From Parelaphostrongylus tenuis (Eukaryota; Nematoda; Chromadorea; Rhabditida; Metastrongylidae): a stretch of 64,000 nt of DNA. The first letter of the stretch is position 1. Each line of letters begins with the position of its first letter. The DNA lies in assembly GCA_019055375.1 (NCBI GenBank), contig JAHQIW010000241.1:310001-374000 (forward strand), written 5' to 3'. Both the position numbers and the translations under genes were made by a program. The notes below the pieces were generated by a model. The model was given only the letters and a program-made list of their open reading frames with translations. It did not search any database and was not told where the DNA came from. Shown in pieces: positions 26,750 through 37,765 of this stretch.

Positions 26750-27960
26750 CATTCGCAAGATAGGAGATACTCCTGGCACCGATCATTCGACTGTGCGTTT
26801 AATAACGTTGAGTGATCTCTTCTTGCTTGATTAGCGATCTGGTTTTGAAGCATACGTTAGCGCAGACATGACCGTTAGGTCGCTGAGATAGTCACGAAAT
26901 CGGATGTTTCTTTTCCTCTCCACTACGCCCCGATGCGCTTGAAAGCATCCCAAGCTGCTCGCTTCCTCCCTGCTCAGCTCCAAGGCCAGGTCTTGCATCA
27001 TAATGCTTCGCGATCCAAATAGACGTAACTGGAAGATTCGGACATTTTCGTTTCTTTGAGCGTGAAGGGGGTATTCAGAGCCCATCCGTTCCTTTCAAAC
27101 ATCGTTTTCATTAGATTCAGTCGAAGGTCAATCTCTTCACAGACATTGTCGAAATCGGTCAACATTCGTTCTGCCTGGCTGATTCTTGATGTTATGAGGA
27201 CGATGTCATCAGCAAAGCGAAGATAAGTTCAATTGTCGACCGTCAATTTTCACTCCCATATCGTCTCATTCTAATGTTTGCATGACATTTTAGAGGATGG
27301 CAGTGAATAATTTTAAAGAAATCACATCGCCTTATCAGACCACTCTTCTTACGTCGATAGTAGTATCGTTAAAGAATGACATATTTGGATGTGAGATCTT
27401 TATATAGCTCACGAAGATTCGTTATGCACCGAATATGGAGGCCATAACTGGCCACAGCTTCTGTGACTGATTCTGTTTCCACTGAATCAAAGGCTTTTCT
27501 TAAACTGATGAAAGTGAGACAAGGAGGTCTCTTGTACTCTTGTGAAACTCCAGTGGGCATTATCATCGTGTAGATTTAGTCTATAGTACTAGATCTTTTT
27601 TGAAACGTTGCTTGTTTGTATGGTTGTCCCTTGTCCTGTGCTCTCTTAATCCAGTGTGGGACTCAAGTAAAGAGTTTAACGACGAACAGGAAGAAGATTT
27701 AGCGATGCTTGCTAATGTTGTGAAGGTCTCCTTTGATCAACAGCACGGTCTTCCTCGATTGTTACTGAAACTTTCCAATATAACAGGTAACGAGTGGTAA
27801 GTCGCGCCAGGGTGCTGATGAGATCTGGAAGGAGGTTGCCCAGCCGTTCCGATCTTATCCTTACTGAGCCAGGTGTTGCTCTATTTCCCACCAACGAGAT
27901 AGCATATCGCAGTACGAAAGGAGAGCTGTGGAACGGCAAATTCGTCCTCTTCTGTCAGAG
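26750..27960 (-). mobile_element. RTE retrotransposon fragment, copy C, heavily decayed
   Basis: Matches copy A from about 3490 back to 2230, on the opposite strand. RT pieces survive in separate frames: LTYASKPDR and LALELSREEASSLG near 26831-27085, LTFISLRKAFDSVETE at 27369-27566, and the pre-RT linker at 27712-27939. Motif A Asp is changed (FISLRKAF). It is more diverged than copies A and B, so an older insertion. Confidence 0.7.
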
Positions 27961-27989
27961 GGATAAAATTTTTGAATCGAGGAAAGTAC

Positions 27990-28260
27990 ACGTGAATTGA
28001 AATGTATGCTACAGCGGTTCAATGGCTTTGGGTGGTGCAGTTGATGCATCGAAACGTATGGTAAGTGGATCTGGACGGTACAGTTGATGTACCAATCCTC
28101 ACCGCCCAAACCGCACCGTGGTGATTCGGCTACGATTCGTTTGATTTGTGATTCTGTGCTCTGTCGGTAGTGGTGTAGCATTGTGCGTAATATGCTCATC
28201 GATGCATGTCGCTCGAGCGGCTTTCTGCTACGAGGTTTTAATCGACGGTATCACCACGAG
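27990..28260. repeat. Probable dispersed repeat next to RTE copy C
   Basis: A GC-richer block with internal near-duplicated phrases on one strand (GTGCAGTTGATGCATCGAA and GTACAGTTGATGTACCAA, 44 bp apart). The open frame across it on the minus strand fuses into decayed RTE sequence, so it is not a gene. Family not identified. Confidence 0.35.
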
Positions 28261-28288
28261 TAGCGATAATTACTTTTTAACGAACATT

Positions 28289-28925
28289 TTATTTACATAA
28301 ACATTGCAATAATAATATCAAAACGATGTATACACAATTACAACGCGATGTTATACGACAACTGCGTAAAAGAAAATGATGTCCTCTCATTTGACGAGAG
28401 CTAAGACTTTGGCAAAGAGATTCGTGAGTGACGAAGAACTCTGTATGATAAGAAACGATTGAATACGGGTACACCAGTACGACAAGATCGATGAAGAACA
28501 AGTACGTGATAGGAGTAAACAAAGCCATCACATGGACAACGGACGACGTGAAGACACCGGCGTAAGCACTGAGTCATCAATTCGAAATTGCCGCAAAACG
28601 GCCGTGGAGCTCAACTAGGTGGACGGAGCGCGGGATGGTGCTATGTGTGCCCCGTGAAGGTTGCACCGAGGGTGCGTCCAGTGGGTACGTACACAGGAAG
28701 ACCAAAAGGCTTGACGTATGTGAGGGGGGTGAAAATGGGGCTGGATGTTTTGGTCTTGGTGGCGAGTCACGCATAGATCATATAAAGCTCCGTTGTATAG
28801 TGGATGAACATCATCCACAGCAGTACATACAGCACACCGATGACGACTCAACACTTAAAGCCAACGATACGACAATGCTCAATGGCAGAGTTATACAGAT
28901 GATCACAATTGGCCATTGAATGCCG
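28289..28925 (-). pseudogene. Possible relic of a small multi-pass membrane protein gene
   Basis: On the minus strand three hydrophobic stretches appear in order: WPIVIICITLPLSIVVSLAL (about 28910-28850), GVLYVLLWMMFIHYTTELYM (about 28830-28770) and ALFTPITYLFFIDLVVLVYP (about 28530-28470). A Pro/Thr-rich segment lies between the second and third. They are in different frames or separated by stops, and no clean splice sites join them. No family assigned; a chance arrangement is possible. Confidence 0.3.
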
Positions 28926-29039
28926 ACTCCGAGTGACGGACGTTTGATCAGTGGCCTGTCTCAGTGGTAGACCAGAAGAACCCAAGCCCGTTCTCCCATG
29001 GGGTGGTTCCTGAATGATCGATACTGCTGGTATGGCAGT

Positions 29040-29640
29040 TACGAACCGAAAGAGTGGAAAAGTAGCAACAAAGCCTTGCGAAAGTTGCTATATAGATATG
29101 TAGACCCTAATGGATCAAGAACATCGACGATGTAAGTAAACAAAATAAGGAACGTCCAACTCCAAGCTCTCCTTTTTGATTTAACAATTATCCCTGCCTC
29201 AAGATGAAACTTGGTCGCTACGAGAGCAGGATGAAAGATCACTTAGCATTATTGGAAACGCAGTCGAAAGGTTGATATAGAAGTATCTTTTTCTCACAAA
29301 TAAGGTAATGAATCCAATATTTCGATCCAGGTCAGCGTTTGAAAATCATGAAATTGTTTCTCACATTAAGCTTCTGAAGATCAGGTGTTCCGGATACGTT
29401 AGGTGCCTTAACAATAACTGATGGGCGAGAGCCATTATCGACTGGAATCTTTGGGATGTCAACGTGCCACAGAAAGATCATCAACCCTATGATTCTATTT
29501 CTTCAAGAAAAGCACAGAAGGAAGACATGGTTTTCAACGAATTAGACCGAGAAAAGCCCATTGGCCTACTCTTGCGCGTTATAGGGAAAAAAGGGAAGTT
29601 TTGCTAGCGGCCGCTTGAGTTAGCCAATGATTAACAAGAC
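29040..29640 (+). mobile_element. RTE retrotransposon 3' fragment, copy D
   Basis: Aligns with the 3' part of copy A (about 3275-3830). Shared phrases include ACAATTATCCCTGCC, AAACTTGGTCGCTACG and GCAGGATGAAAGATCAC, then the C-terminal tail near 29560-29630. It is 5'-truncated and rich in indels; the 29040-29115 part is doubtful. Confidence 0.6.
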
Positions 29641-29751
29641 AGTACGTGGTAGTTGGTACCACACCTCATTTCCCAAAGCCGCATGTTTAGTTTCCTGCAT
29701 TATGTAAAGCAATACTCTGCACTGCGCAATAGTTTGCTTTTGAGTATGTTA

Positions 29752-30474
29752 TTAGGTCTCCAACTAACTTTCTGAACTTGATCCTAAAAATTCCAGAATT
29801 TATCTTTCCAAGTAATCAAAAGTATCAAATAACATGAACTGAAGTATTCTCCCTTTGCCTGGATGCGATTCTACCAACGCTCCGGCAATATATCAATTCC
29901 GCGCTCATAAAATTCATTATTCTTCGTTGCAAACCAACCAGCCAATTCTCGATGCAAATGATTGTTGCCCCAAAACTTCTTCTTATCCAACCAGCGCTCC
30001 AATGATCTGAGGAGATGGAAAGCGGATGGAGACAGGCGCCTGGCGAATATGGTGGAATCCAAGTGCTCCCAGCTCAAATCGGTTGACTTCTTTTTTGTTT
30101 TTTTTTTTTTGGCAATGTGTGGCATTGCATTGTCTTGAAGTAAATGACTTGGCGACGACGGTGAAGTGGAATTGCTTGCTTCAACGGTCCAGTTGCTGAC
30201 AACATCGCTCAGTGTTGATGGTCTGACCAGGTTGCAACAAGCCCCAATGAATTGGCCCACTTCGGTCCCAGAAAATGATCAACATTGCTTTTATCGCAAA
30301 TCGATTTGGTCTCAGTGTTGATGTCCCTTGCTGACCTGGCGACAACCACTGGTTTGGACGACGCTGGCTCTTGAAGAAGAACACTTCGAGCAGTGTTATT
30401 TGATACTTTCGATTACTTGGAAAAGCGAATTTTCAAATTTTAGATCAAGTTCGGAAACCTAGTTGGAGACCTAA
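29752..30474 (-). mobile_element. Mariner DNA transposon, internally deleted, with about 85-bp TIRs
   Basis: The ends are TTAGGTCTCCAACTA (29752) and its inverse TAGTTGGAGACCTAA (30460-30474), flanked on both sides by the TA target duplication (29750-29751 and 30475-30476). The inverted match continues inward for about 85 bp, including TTCCAAGTAATC and AGTATCAAATAACA. Between the ends lies the C-terminal half of a minus-strand transposase, so the helix-turn-helix half has been deleted. The element is about 723 bp. Confidence 0.8.
29871..30384 (-). pseudogene. Mariner transposase, C-terminal part, broken
   Basis: Two overlapping frames. The upstream one (30384-30181) has MLIIFWDRSGPIHWGLL and TINTERCCQQLDR, the region around the second catalytic Asp. 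The downstream one (30260-29871) has LLQDNAMPHIAKK, then RSLERWLDKKKFWGNN, FYERGIDILPERW and a stop. The usual YSPDLAPSDY block with the third acidic residue is missing or degenerate between them. The N-terminal DNA-binding domain is absent. Confidence 0.75.
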
Positions 30475-30805
30475 TATATGGCTCTTGGAGAAATCGTAAA
30501 AAACCAACTAGAATCGTTTCTATTCGATCGATATTGGTGGTGATATGATGTTACAAATATATATCCAATAATGCATCCTGACACCATATTTTTAGCTTTT
30601 CATCAAGTCTGCTATGAGCACTTACGCATTTTTGGTTTCTCTGTGTTTTGGGTGCAATGCAATTACATGTGTTTTGGTCTTGCAGCCTAGTCAGTTGCAC
30701 AGTACTCTCGCCTGATTCAGCTGAAACGTACGTATGGCTCTGACGTAACAACCTCGAAAAGGCTTTAAATATTCTCACGGACTGTATCTAATAACTATAG
30801 CTAGA

Positions 30806-31095
30806 GAAGCGCATGTGTCGCAATGGTTAGAGGTGCTCCGCATCGCACACGAGGTCAATGGTTCGAACTCGCGTTCATGGCTCACCAATCCAATCATCCC
30901 TCAGGGGTCGGTAGGTAAATTGGTCCCAAACTGGTTTCCGGCTTGTCCGGGAGGATAAGTAACACTGACTCGGTAAAGCGGGTGGCCACCGTGGGTCATT
31001 GTAAAGGCCAGATATGCATTCAGTCACTTCAAAAGTCAACAATTTGAAGACGCATGGCACATCCCTCAGATATTGATCAACGCCGAGAGTTTTTT
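30806..31095 (+). repeat. tRNA-derived SINE, well preserved
   Basis: The head GCGCATGTGTCGCAATGG with TTAGAGGTGCTCCG gives an A box, and GGTTCGAACTCGCG is a strong B box. The body follows the 21588 copy, through GACTCGGTAAAGCGG and GGTCATTGTAAAGGCC, to ATATTGATCAACGCCGAGAG. Confidence 0.75.
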
Positions 31096-31805
31096 CTATA
31101 AAAAATAGTCGATGAAATGGATTTCCAACAGCTTCTGCATCTAAGCAAAATTTATGAGAACTTTGGAATCATGAGAATTATTACTTTTATCTGGTGCTTA
31201 ATTCGTTTATAACGATAGAGTATGGTGTGAATTATAAACACAACAGTGGTGATATACGAGCGAAATCTGGAACCTGATGGATGTGCAGTGGCGATGGGGT
31301 AGTTCAGTGGCTAGTGAAGCAGTGGATGAAGAAGCAAGGGGGAAGGAAAACACTGGCACGATTCACTCCTCAACACTATCTTAGACTCAGATAGTAGAGC
31401 CTTAGGGAACGCTTTAGCTTGACTGCTTCCATGGTCGCAAGGAATATTGTCTCGACCAACATTCTACGGGATCCATGAAGAAAACGAATTAGATCTTGCC
31501 ACCGATAAAGGCGGTCATATAAAAAGAATTCTATTTGGTTATTGATACCCAGTATCTGTCAGCATAGGTGGGTCCAGTGTCGATAGCGACTACCCACACG
31601 AGACCGCCGACGGCTGGCTCCTGACAGATAACGGGTTGTAACGTAACAACTTTATCATCAGGTATGTTATATGAAGACGAAGAAATTCTAGAGCATCAGG
31701 CAAAGCAACAGATAAAATCTTCGAAGACCTTTGAGGAAGATCAATGCGAGGAAAATAATCCAGTGAAAGAACTACTAGGATCCGTGAAGTAAAGTATGAC
31801 GATGA
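31096..31805. other. Unassigned stretch upstream of RTE copy B
   Basis: No gene recognised. A GC-richer patch lies at about 31560-31640. Nothing else supportable. Confidence 0.35.
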
Positions 31806-31806
31806 C

Positions 31807-31888
31807 TTGCTTATATATATATATATATGCTTATATATATATATATATATATATATGAAAAGCATATGCATATGCATATGCATATATA
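31807..31888 (+). repeat. (TA)n and (GCATAT)n microsatellite
   Basis: Two runs of TA repeats separated by GCTTA, then several GCATAT hexamers, ending where RTE copy B starts. This looks like insertion of a 5'-truncated element into a simple repeat. Confidence 0.85.
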
Positions 31889-31889
31889 C

Positions 31890-33682
31890 ACATAAAAGAG
31901 GACCTCAAAGAGAGACGAGCAACAGTTATGTCAGAAGCTGGGAAGAGCATTCGCAAAGCCCAGCGAGGCTTCGCAATTATAAGACCAAGATGGTTGCACT
32001 CCGACTGTCCTGACGGGACACTTACGCTTCCTGGAGGGCTATGGAGAAAATCATCCACCATAATACTCGGATCTCTTCGCTAGCCATGTCCTCTTACCGT
32101 CATATAATTAAAAGAGGATGAATATGTCGTTCCACCGGTCCTCTCTTCCGAAATCCGACATGCTGCACCGTCGGTGATGAGCAGAACAACACCCGTTCCA
32201 AACAGGATTAGACCAGAACACCTGAAAAACCCGCCACCAGTTCTCATCAACACCCTGGCTCGGCTCTTCACTCGCTACCTGTCAGATTGCAGGGTCCCCA
32301 TTCAATGGAAAACCAGCAAGACCGCACTGTTGTTCAAAAAGGGAGACCTTCACGACTTGGGCAATTATCGCCCAAACTGCTTGCTGTTGTTGTCTATAAA
32401 CTCTTAACTCGAGTCATCCTAAACAGGAATGACAGAATACTGGACGAAGGACAGCCATGCGAACAAGCAGGGTTCCGAAAAGGATTTAGTACCATAGAAC
32501 ACATCCGCACGATTACAAGGCTCACTGAAGTTTCACGAGAGTACAAACAGCCACTTTGTCGCGCTTTCCATTGATCTAAAGAAAGCCTTTGATTCAGGGG
32601 AAACAGAAGAGATTGTGGAAGCTCTGGATCAGGGCATTCCTACTCGGTACATAATGATCCTTTGTCAGCTTTATAAAGATTTCAAGACCATAATATCTCC
32701 ATTCCACAACATTATCACCATTGACCTAAGAAGAGGGGTTAGACAAAGGCGATTCAATTCCGCTAAAACCACTGCCACTCTACAAAACGTCATGCGAACA
32801 TTAGAATGGGACGAAATGGGAGTGAAAATTGACGGTCAACAATTAAACCATCTTCGCTTTGCTGACGATATCGTTCTCATAACACCAATCATCAGCCAAG
32901 CTGAACGAATGTTGAGCGATTTCGACAACGCCTGTGGTAGGATTGGTCTTCACAAAATCTAACGAAAACGATTTTCTTGAGGAACGGATGGGTTTCTAAT
33001 GCCCCATTCACGCTCAACGGAACGACAATTTCCGCATGTTTCAGTTACATCTATCTAGGTCGTGAAATCAACATGATGAACGACCTAGCCCCAGAGTTGA
33101 GCAGGAGGAACGAGCGGCTTGGGGAACGTTTAAGAGCATCGAAGATGTAGTGAAGAGTACAAAGAACATCCGAATCCGTGCCCATCTTTTCGACTCGACG
33201 AATATCCCTGCCCTAACGTATGCAGCATAAACCTGGTCACTACGTAAGCAGTATGAAAGATCACTTGGCGTTATCGAACGCGCAGCCGAATGATCGATGC
33301 TAGGAGTATCCCGTATCTCGCAAATAAGAGAAAGAATCCGAAGTTACGACCTACGTCAACGATCGAAAATCACAGACGCCGTTCTACACGCCAGGATATC
33401 GAAAATAAGGTGGACCGGACACGTGATGCGCTCCAACGACAACCGATGAACGAGAGCCGTTGCCGACTGGATTCCTCGAGACATCAAGCGCTCTACAGGA
33501 ATACCACCGATCTGCTGGTCCGATTTCTTCACGAGAGCTATAGAATAAAGATATGATGCTCAGCAAATCCCTAGAGCGAGGAGCACCCACTGGGCTACTC
33601 TTGCACGCGATAGGGAAAAATGGAAGTGTTGCTGTTACCCGCTCGAGTCACTCGACGATCAACGGGACGATAGGTGATACAG

Positions 33683-33690
<8 letters not shown>
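31890..33690 (+). mobile_element. RTE retrotransposon, copy B, 5'-truncated
   Basis: Starts at the equivalent of copy A base 2040, so it lacks the endonuclease. It runs to the shared 3' end with GGTGATACAGGTGA. RT motifs remain: GFRKGFSTIEHI (32287-32574) and LRFADDIVLI (32615-32962). Frames are broken by many 1-bp indels. Motif A is disrupted near 32570 and motif B reads RQRRFNSAK. Close similarity to copy A implies a fairly recent insertion. Confidence 0.85.

Positions 33691-33730
<40 letters not shown>
33684..33730 (+). repeat. (TA)n tail after RTE copy B
   Basis: About 22 TA units starting directly after the last GGTGA of the element. Copy A has no such run, so this is either an expanded 3' tail or part of the target microsatellite also seen at 31807. 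Confidence 0.8.
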
Positions 33731-33731
<1 letters not shown>

Positions 33732-34019
33732 CAATTTGTTATAATTATATAATTTCTTTCCGTTGCTGCACCATACTAAGGAGAACTCTAAGAGAGCACA
33801 TTGTCGAAATTGTCATTTTTCAAACTCACGAAATGCTATCAAAGTCTGTTGGAAACCTTTATGCGGAGAGAAATTCAAGAAACTATCTACTATAAAGAAC
33901 AAAGGAGCGTCGGACTCTGCTCCTTCCTTGTCGACTAAGCGATTGTTCCTGCCTTAATCTTTTTTCTCACCTACAAAAAAGGGAATACTCGTATTATCGA
34001 CTTTCGACTAAGCATTCAA

Positions 34020-35520
34020 TGCTTCACTAAGAAGACAACGCGTAGAAACAGAAACAATTCCAATCTGACTCACTAATGATTTTGTATGATTTTTTGTTCC
34101 ACTAAGAATGAGATACTGATGAACTAAGTGGGGTATTGGTAATTCCAAGCTATTTCAGAATAGCTAGTGTATGATAAGCGATGATAAACTGTTAATTTTA
34201 AAGAAGAAAGTGTTTAGAAACAACAGATAACGATACTGTTTTGATCTAACTTACTAGTGATTACATGGTTTTTTTTATTTTACTGAGTAAGAGATGCCGA
34301 TGTTCTGTGTGTGGTTCTCGTATTTCCACGCTCTTTTACATAAAACCAGTAAAAGACGAAGCTGTAGTAAACTCTTCATTTTGAAAAAGGTGGTGTGTAA
34401 AATCATGAAATAGCGGAAGAATTTCGATCTAAGCCGCTAATGATTTTATATGAGCTGTTATAATAGTCTTCATTTAGGCATCTGATGTTTCGGCAGTCTT
34501 ATTTCTGGGAGTATAAAAACCAAATTTTTCGCAATCCAAACAGTCGAACAAAAGTCACCTAACTCAGATTCCAATCTTCTCAAGCACAAAATCTTCTTCC
34601 GACATAGGTCTTCCACCGAACAATTCAAGTGGAGATCATAATAGGGACACCGCATAGGCTCGTAATGCACCTCACCCGGAAAGAAAAATTATTATCTCTT
34701 TCTGGTGATCTCCTTCCGAATTATTTAGTGGCAGACATAAAAATTGGCAAGTATGTTCAAAGTTGATTTTGTGCTTGATGCGGTTGAAATCTGGGTCTGG
34801 TGATCTTCTCCCAAAGAGCAGTGGAGGTGCTTGACTGATTGGATTACGGACAACATGATCTGTACAAGTCCTCAAAAAAGGCGAGACTGCTGAAACGTGA
34901 GTTGTTTTGAAGAAGATTATTATAATACTTCGTGTATGGCTTAAGAGGAAAGTAAGGATCTACTGAAGCATGCCGAGGTTAGTAGAAAATCGATCTTGGG
35001 ATTTTATATGGTTTTTCATTTCAGTAAAAGCGGATTCCAATATTATAGGTGTGCTCTTCGTGTTCATTTTGAAGAAGTTACCGTTCACAGACGTGAAATA
35101 ACGAAACAATCTCGATCTGACTAACTGATGATTTTATATAATTTTTTCTTTCACTACGTGCGGGATAGCGATGTTCCAAGTGTGGTTCTCGTGTTTCCAC
35201 ACTCTTTTACAATTACCAGTGAACGAAGAAGTTTAGAGTAAACGCTTCTTTTTGAAGCAAACATTATTTGGAGACATCAAATAACGAAACAATTTCAGTC
35301 ACACTCACTACGACTCTATATGATTTTTTAATTCACTAAATAGCAGATACCCATGCTTTAGGTTTTTTGTTCGAGTATTTCAACGCGCTTTCACGTTGGT
35401 AAACGCTTCATTCAAAAGCGGACAGTGTAAAGAAACATTAAATAATGAAACAATTTCGATCTGGCTCAATAATGATTTTATATGCCTTTTTATTTCAGTT
35501 TGCGCAAGACTTTGACCTCT
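34020..35520 (+). repeat. Small satellite array, monomer about 182 bp, interrupted
   Basis: The landmark AATGATTTTATATG-like motif recurs at about 34075, 34257, 34438, 34996, 35127, 35314 and 35472. It is accompanied by TGTGGTTCTCGTATTTCCAC, CTCTTTTACA, AAACGCTTCATTTTGAA and AACAATTTCGATCTGAC in the same order each time. Spacing is 158-187 bp where uninterrupted. A roughly 530-bp foreign segment (34460-34990) splits the array. Monomers are diverged, suggesting an old, inactive array. Confidence 0.75.
34460..34990 (+). mobile_element. Insertion inside the 182-bp satellite, PLE-like 3' end
   Basis: Non-satellite sequence. Its right part (about 34815-34985) matches 43395-43610: GCAGTGGAGGTGCTTGACTG / GCAATGGAGGTGTTTGGCTG, then an AAAGAAGGC...GAAACG-type motif, then ATGCCGAGGTTA. 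The motif is shared with the termini of the Penelope-like pair. The two copies define a second repeat family with PLE-type ends; coding content was not recognised. Confidence 0.5.
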
Positions 35521-36628
35521 GAGTGAATGTTTGAAGCGTAAAATCATGGATCTTTTGAGCACCGTAGTTTGACTAACACCTGAGATTTTTTGTTGCAGTT
35601 GTTCAGTAAGTTTTTCCTTTCATCCGCACATCGATATGTGATCTGCCGAGCTGATACAGTTCACACAGAAATGATCGCGATGGACCCACTCAACGTTCTC
35701 GAACTCTTCCCTATCTTTTTTTACTTTTTTTACTTTTTACTATCATTATTTTTCATTTATTTGTTGCTTTTTATTTATTTTCATACACAGCTTTTCTTTA
35801 TAAAACGCAACGGTTTTTTGATATTTTTAAATGTTTAAATATAGGTTCGCTAGTTTGTACGTTCGCTGTTATCCAGCTTGTTTATTATTATAAGGCATCT
35901 GTTAATGTAAAAGTTCTCACTTTTATTTTCAATTTGATTCGAAATTGTTGCGAGAAGTCTATATCTACATGAGCTGTGCTTTGTAATTGATCCACGTTAT
36001 TCTCGATAACATAAATTGTACAGCATATCACGTTCTATGTAACGCAGAGTAGTAAATTTGTGTGGCTTATTGTCTAAGCAATTCATGGCTTTCTTAACTC
36101 TTTGAGGCCATGAGAGTGCTTCTGATGTTCACCGACCTAGAGAAAACTCCGCTCAGCTACTGTAATGGAGGTGTCGCGTTTCGTGGGAAAGCAGGCAGAC
36201 AGTCAGGCATGCATATTGCCGCGCAAGTGACGGCGCGTCGCCACGTGCCTATCAACGCTGGTCCTGAGAGAGTTAAAGGAGTGCCTGAATAGCCCAACTT
36301 TAGACATAACAGATCAAGTAAATGATGGTAAGCGCAAGCGGAGGGATAAACAGTGTTATTAGTTAGTGCAGTCAATAAGCCCTTCTTTTGGGTAAGACTC
36401 GTGAGGCAAATATCAAAATATTTTATTCATCTGCTGAATCAAATAAGGTTGAAAACCAGATAGAAGGTCACGTCTCCAGTTCGCCAGTGTTTTTCTCTAG
36501 TGATGCAATCCACTATGGATTGAGATTGCTTAGGTGTAGCCACCTCTTATACTCAGTTTGAGTGACTTTGAATACAATTCAAACTTCGACTTGTTACAAA
36601 CCTCGTCATAATTGATTGTATATGAAAA

Positions 36629-37690
36629 TCGAGAAAACTTATCTTGATTAGCTGACGCGAGATTGGTAAAATAGTCGTGGTGATTCGGCTGACGTTCTCG
36701 GCTGACCCGCCTTCTTCAGAGCTTGGGCGTATGTAGTGCTAGTTATTTGAATGATTCGGAGGATCTTATTTATGTGCTGCTTAGGTCAAGTTAAAGCGAT
36801 CAAATGAAAAACGGGCGCGAGGTCTCGTGTGATGGTGATGCATTCGCCCTTTCAGTTCATTTAGGGGTTTTTGGCGTTTATCCAAAATGCCTCAAACGTT
36901 TAGCGCGTGGATTTTTTGATTCCTGCGCTAGGCTTGTGACAGTCACATCAAAATCCTTGTCGCTGTGTTTTTGTGCCCTATGTCAACCTAAAGGTTTGGT
37001 TTTATCTATTTTAGATTTACTATCTAGATATTCTTGCCTATATTCTTCCTCACATGTCTTACATGTTAATTAAATTGTGCCCGATCTCGTACAATCCTCC
37101 TCTTCGTTAGGGCGGATCATACAGTTTTTGATGTTTGTTGCACAATCGATCGTAAAGTCTATTGCGGATCAGCTGATGGCGTAGAGTGGGAGGTGTAATT
37201 TAATAATTACCACGGAATTTAAGACCGCATCTTTTCAGGCACCTTTTTAACCGCGCTACTGATTTCGTTTGATATAAATGGCAGTTTCAAGTAATTCTAT
37301 TCAGGTGTGGAGTATTGTTCAATGGAACCTAATCCCACTTGGCAAATGTTTTGTAGCCGTTGGAAATGGCAATTTTTCGTGTCACGTCTAACGATTCGTT
37401 CCTTTCCTCTTCTCCTGTGCACACATTTTTAACCGTTCGAATTATGTTTTTAACTAGCAATTTCTTCATGTGTGAACGATGAGGGAAAGGGTGATTGACC
37501 AAAATGTTTTTGTTACTTGGTTTTCGAAACCATTTTGTACTATAGCCACTATCCAAAAGCTCTGCTTGGATGTTTTAAAACGGAAGTCAGCTCCTGTTTG
37601 GACACTCTCGCGCAAATTTTATATGCTCTGACTGTCTGTTCAAAACTTCAAAACAATTGTCCATTTACTCTTGTGTGGAACAGACAATGA
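36629..37690 (-). mobile_element. Penelope-like element fragment, left arm of an inverted pair
   Basis: Minus-strand C-terminal part of a PLE. The frame at 37556-37329 reads STKWFRKPSNKNIL then NHPFPHRSHMKKLL, the conserved end of PLE reverse transcriptase. Downstream lies the linker before the GIY-YIG domain. Against the right arm, about 36 bases are missing where the GETGRPL catalytic stretch should be (near 37035), so the endonuclease is destroyed. The terminus near 36629-36720 inverts the right-arm end. Confidence 0.75.
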
Positions 37691-37765
37691 AACAGTCGTC
37701 TATATACCGCCAGTAGAGCAATGGGCGGTAAACGAGAACTGGAGCTTTTACCTTATACATAAAAA

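Noticed and set aside
27600..28000. Plus-strand open frames at 27600-28000
   Set aside because: They are antisense to the decayed RTE copy C.
31590..31883. Minus-strand frame with HMHMHM and IYIYIY runs
   Set aside because: Produced by the TA and GCATAT microsatellite.
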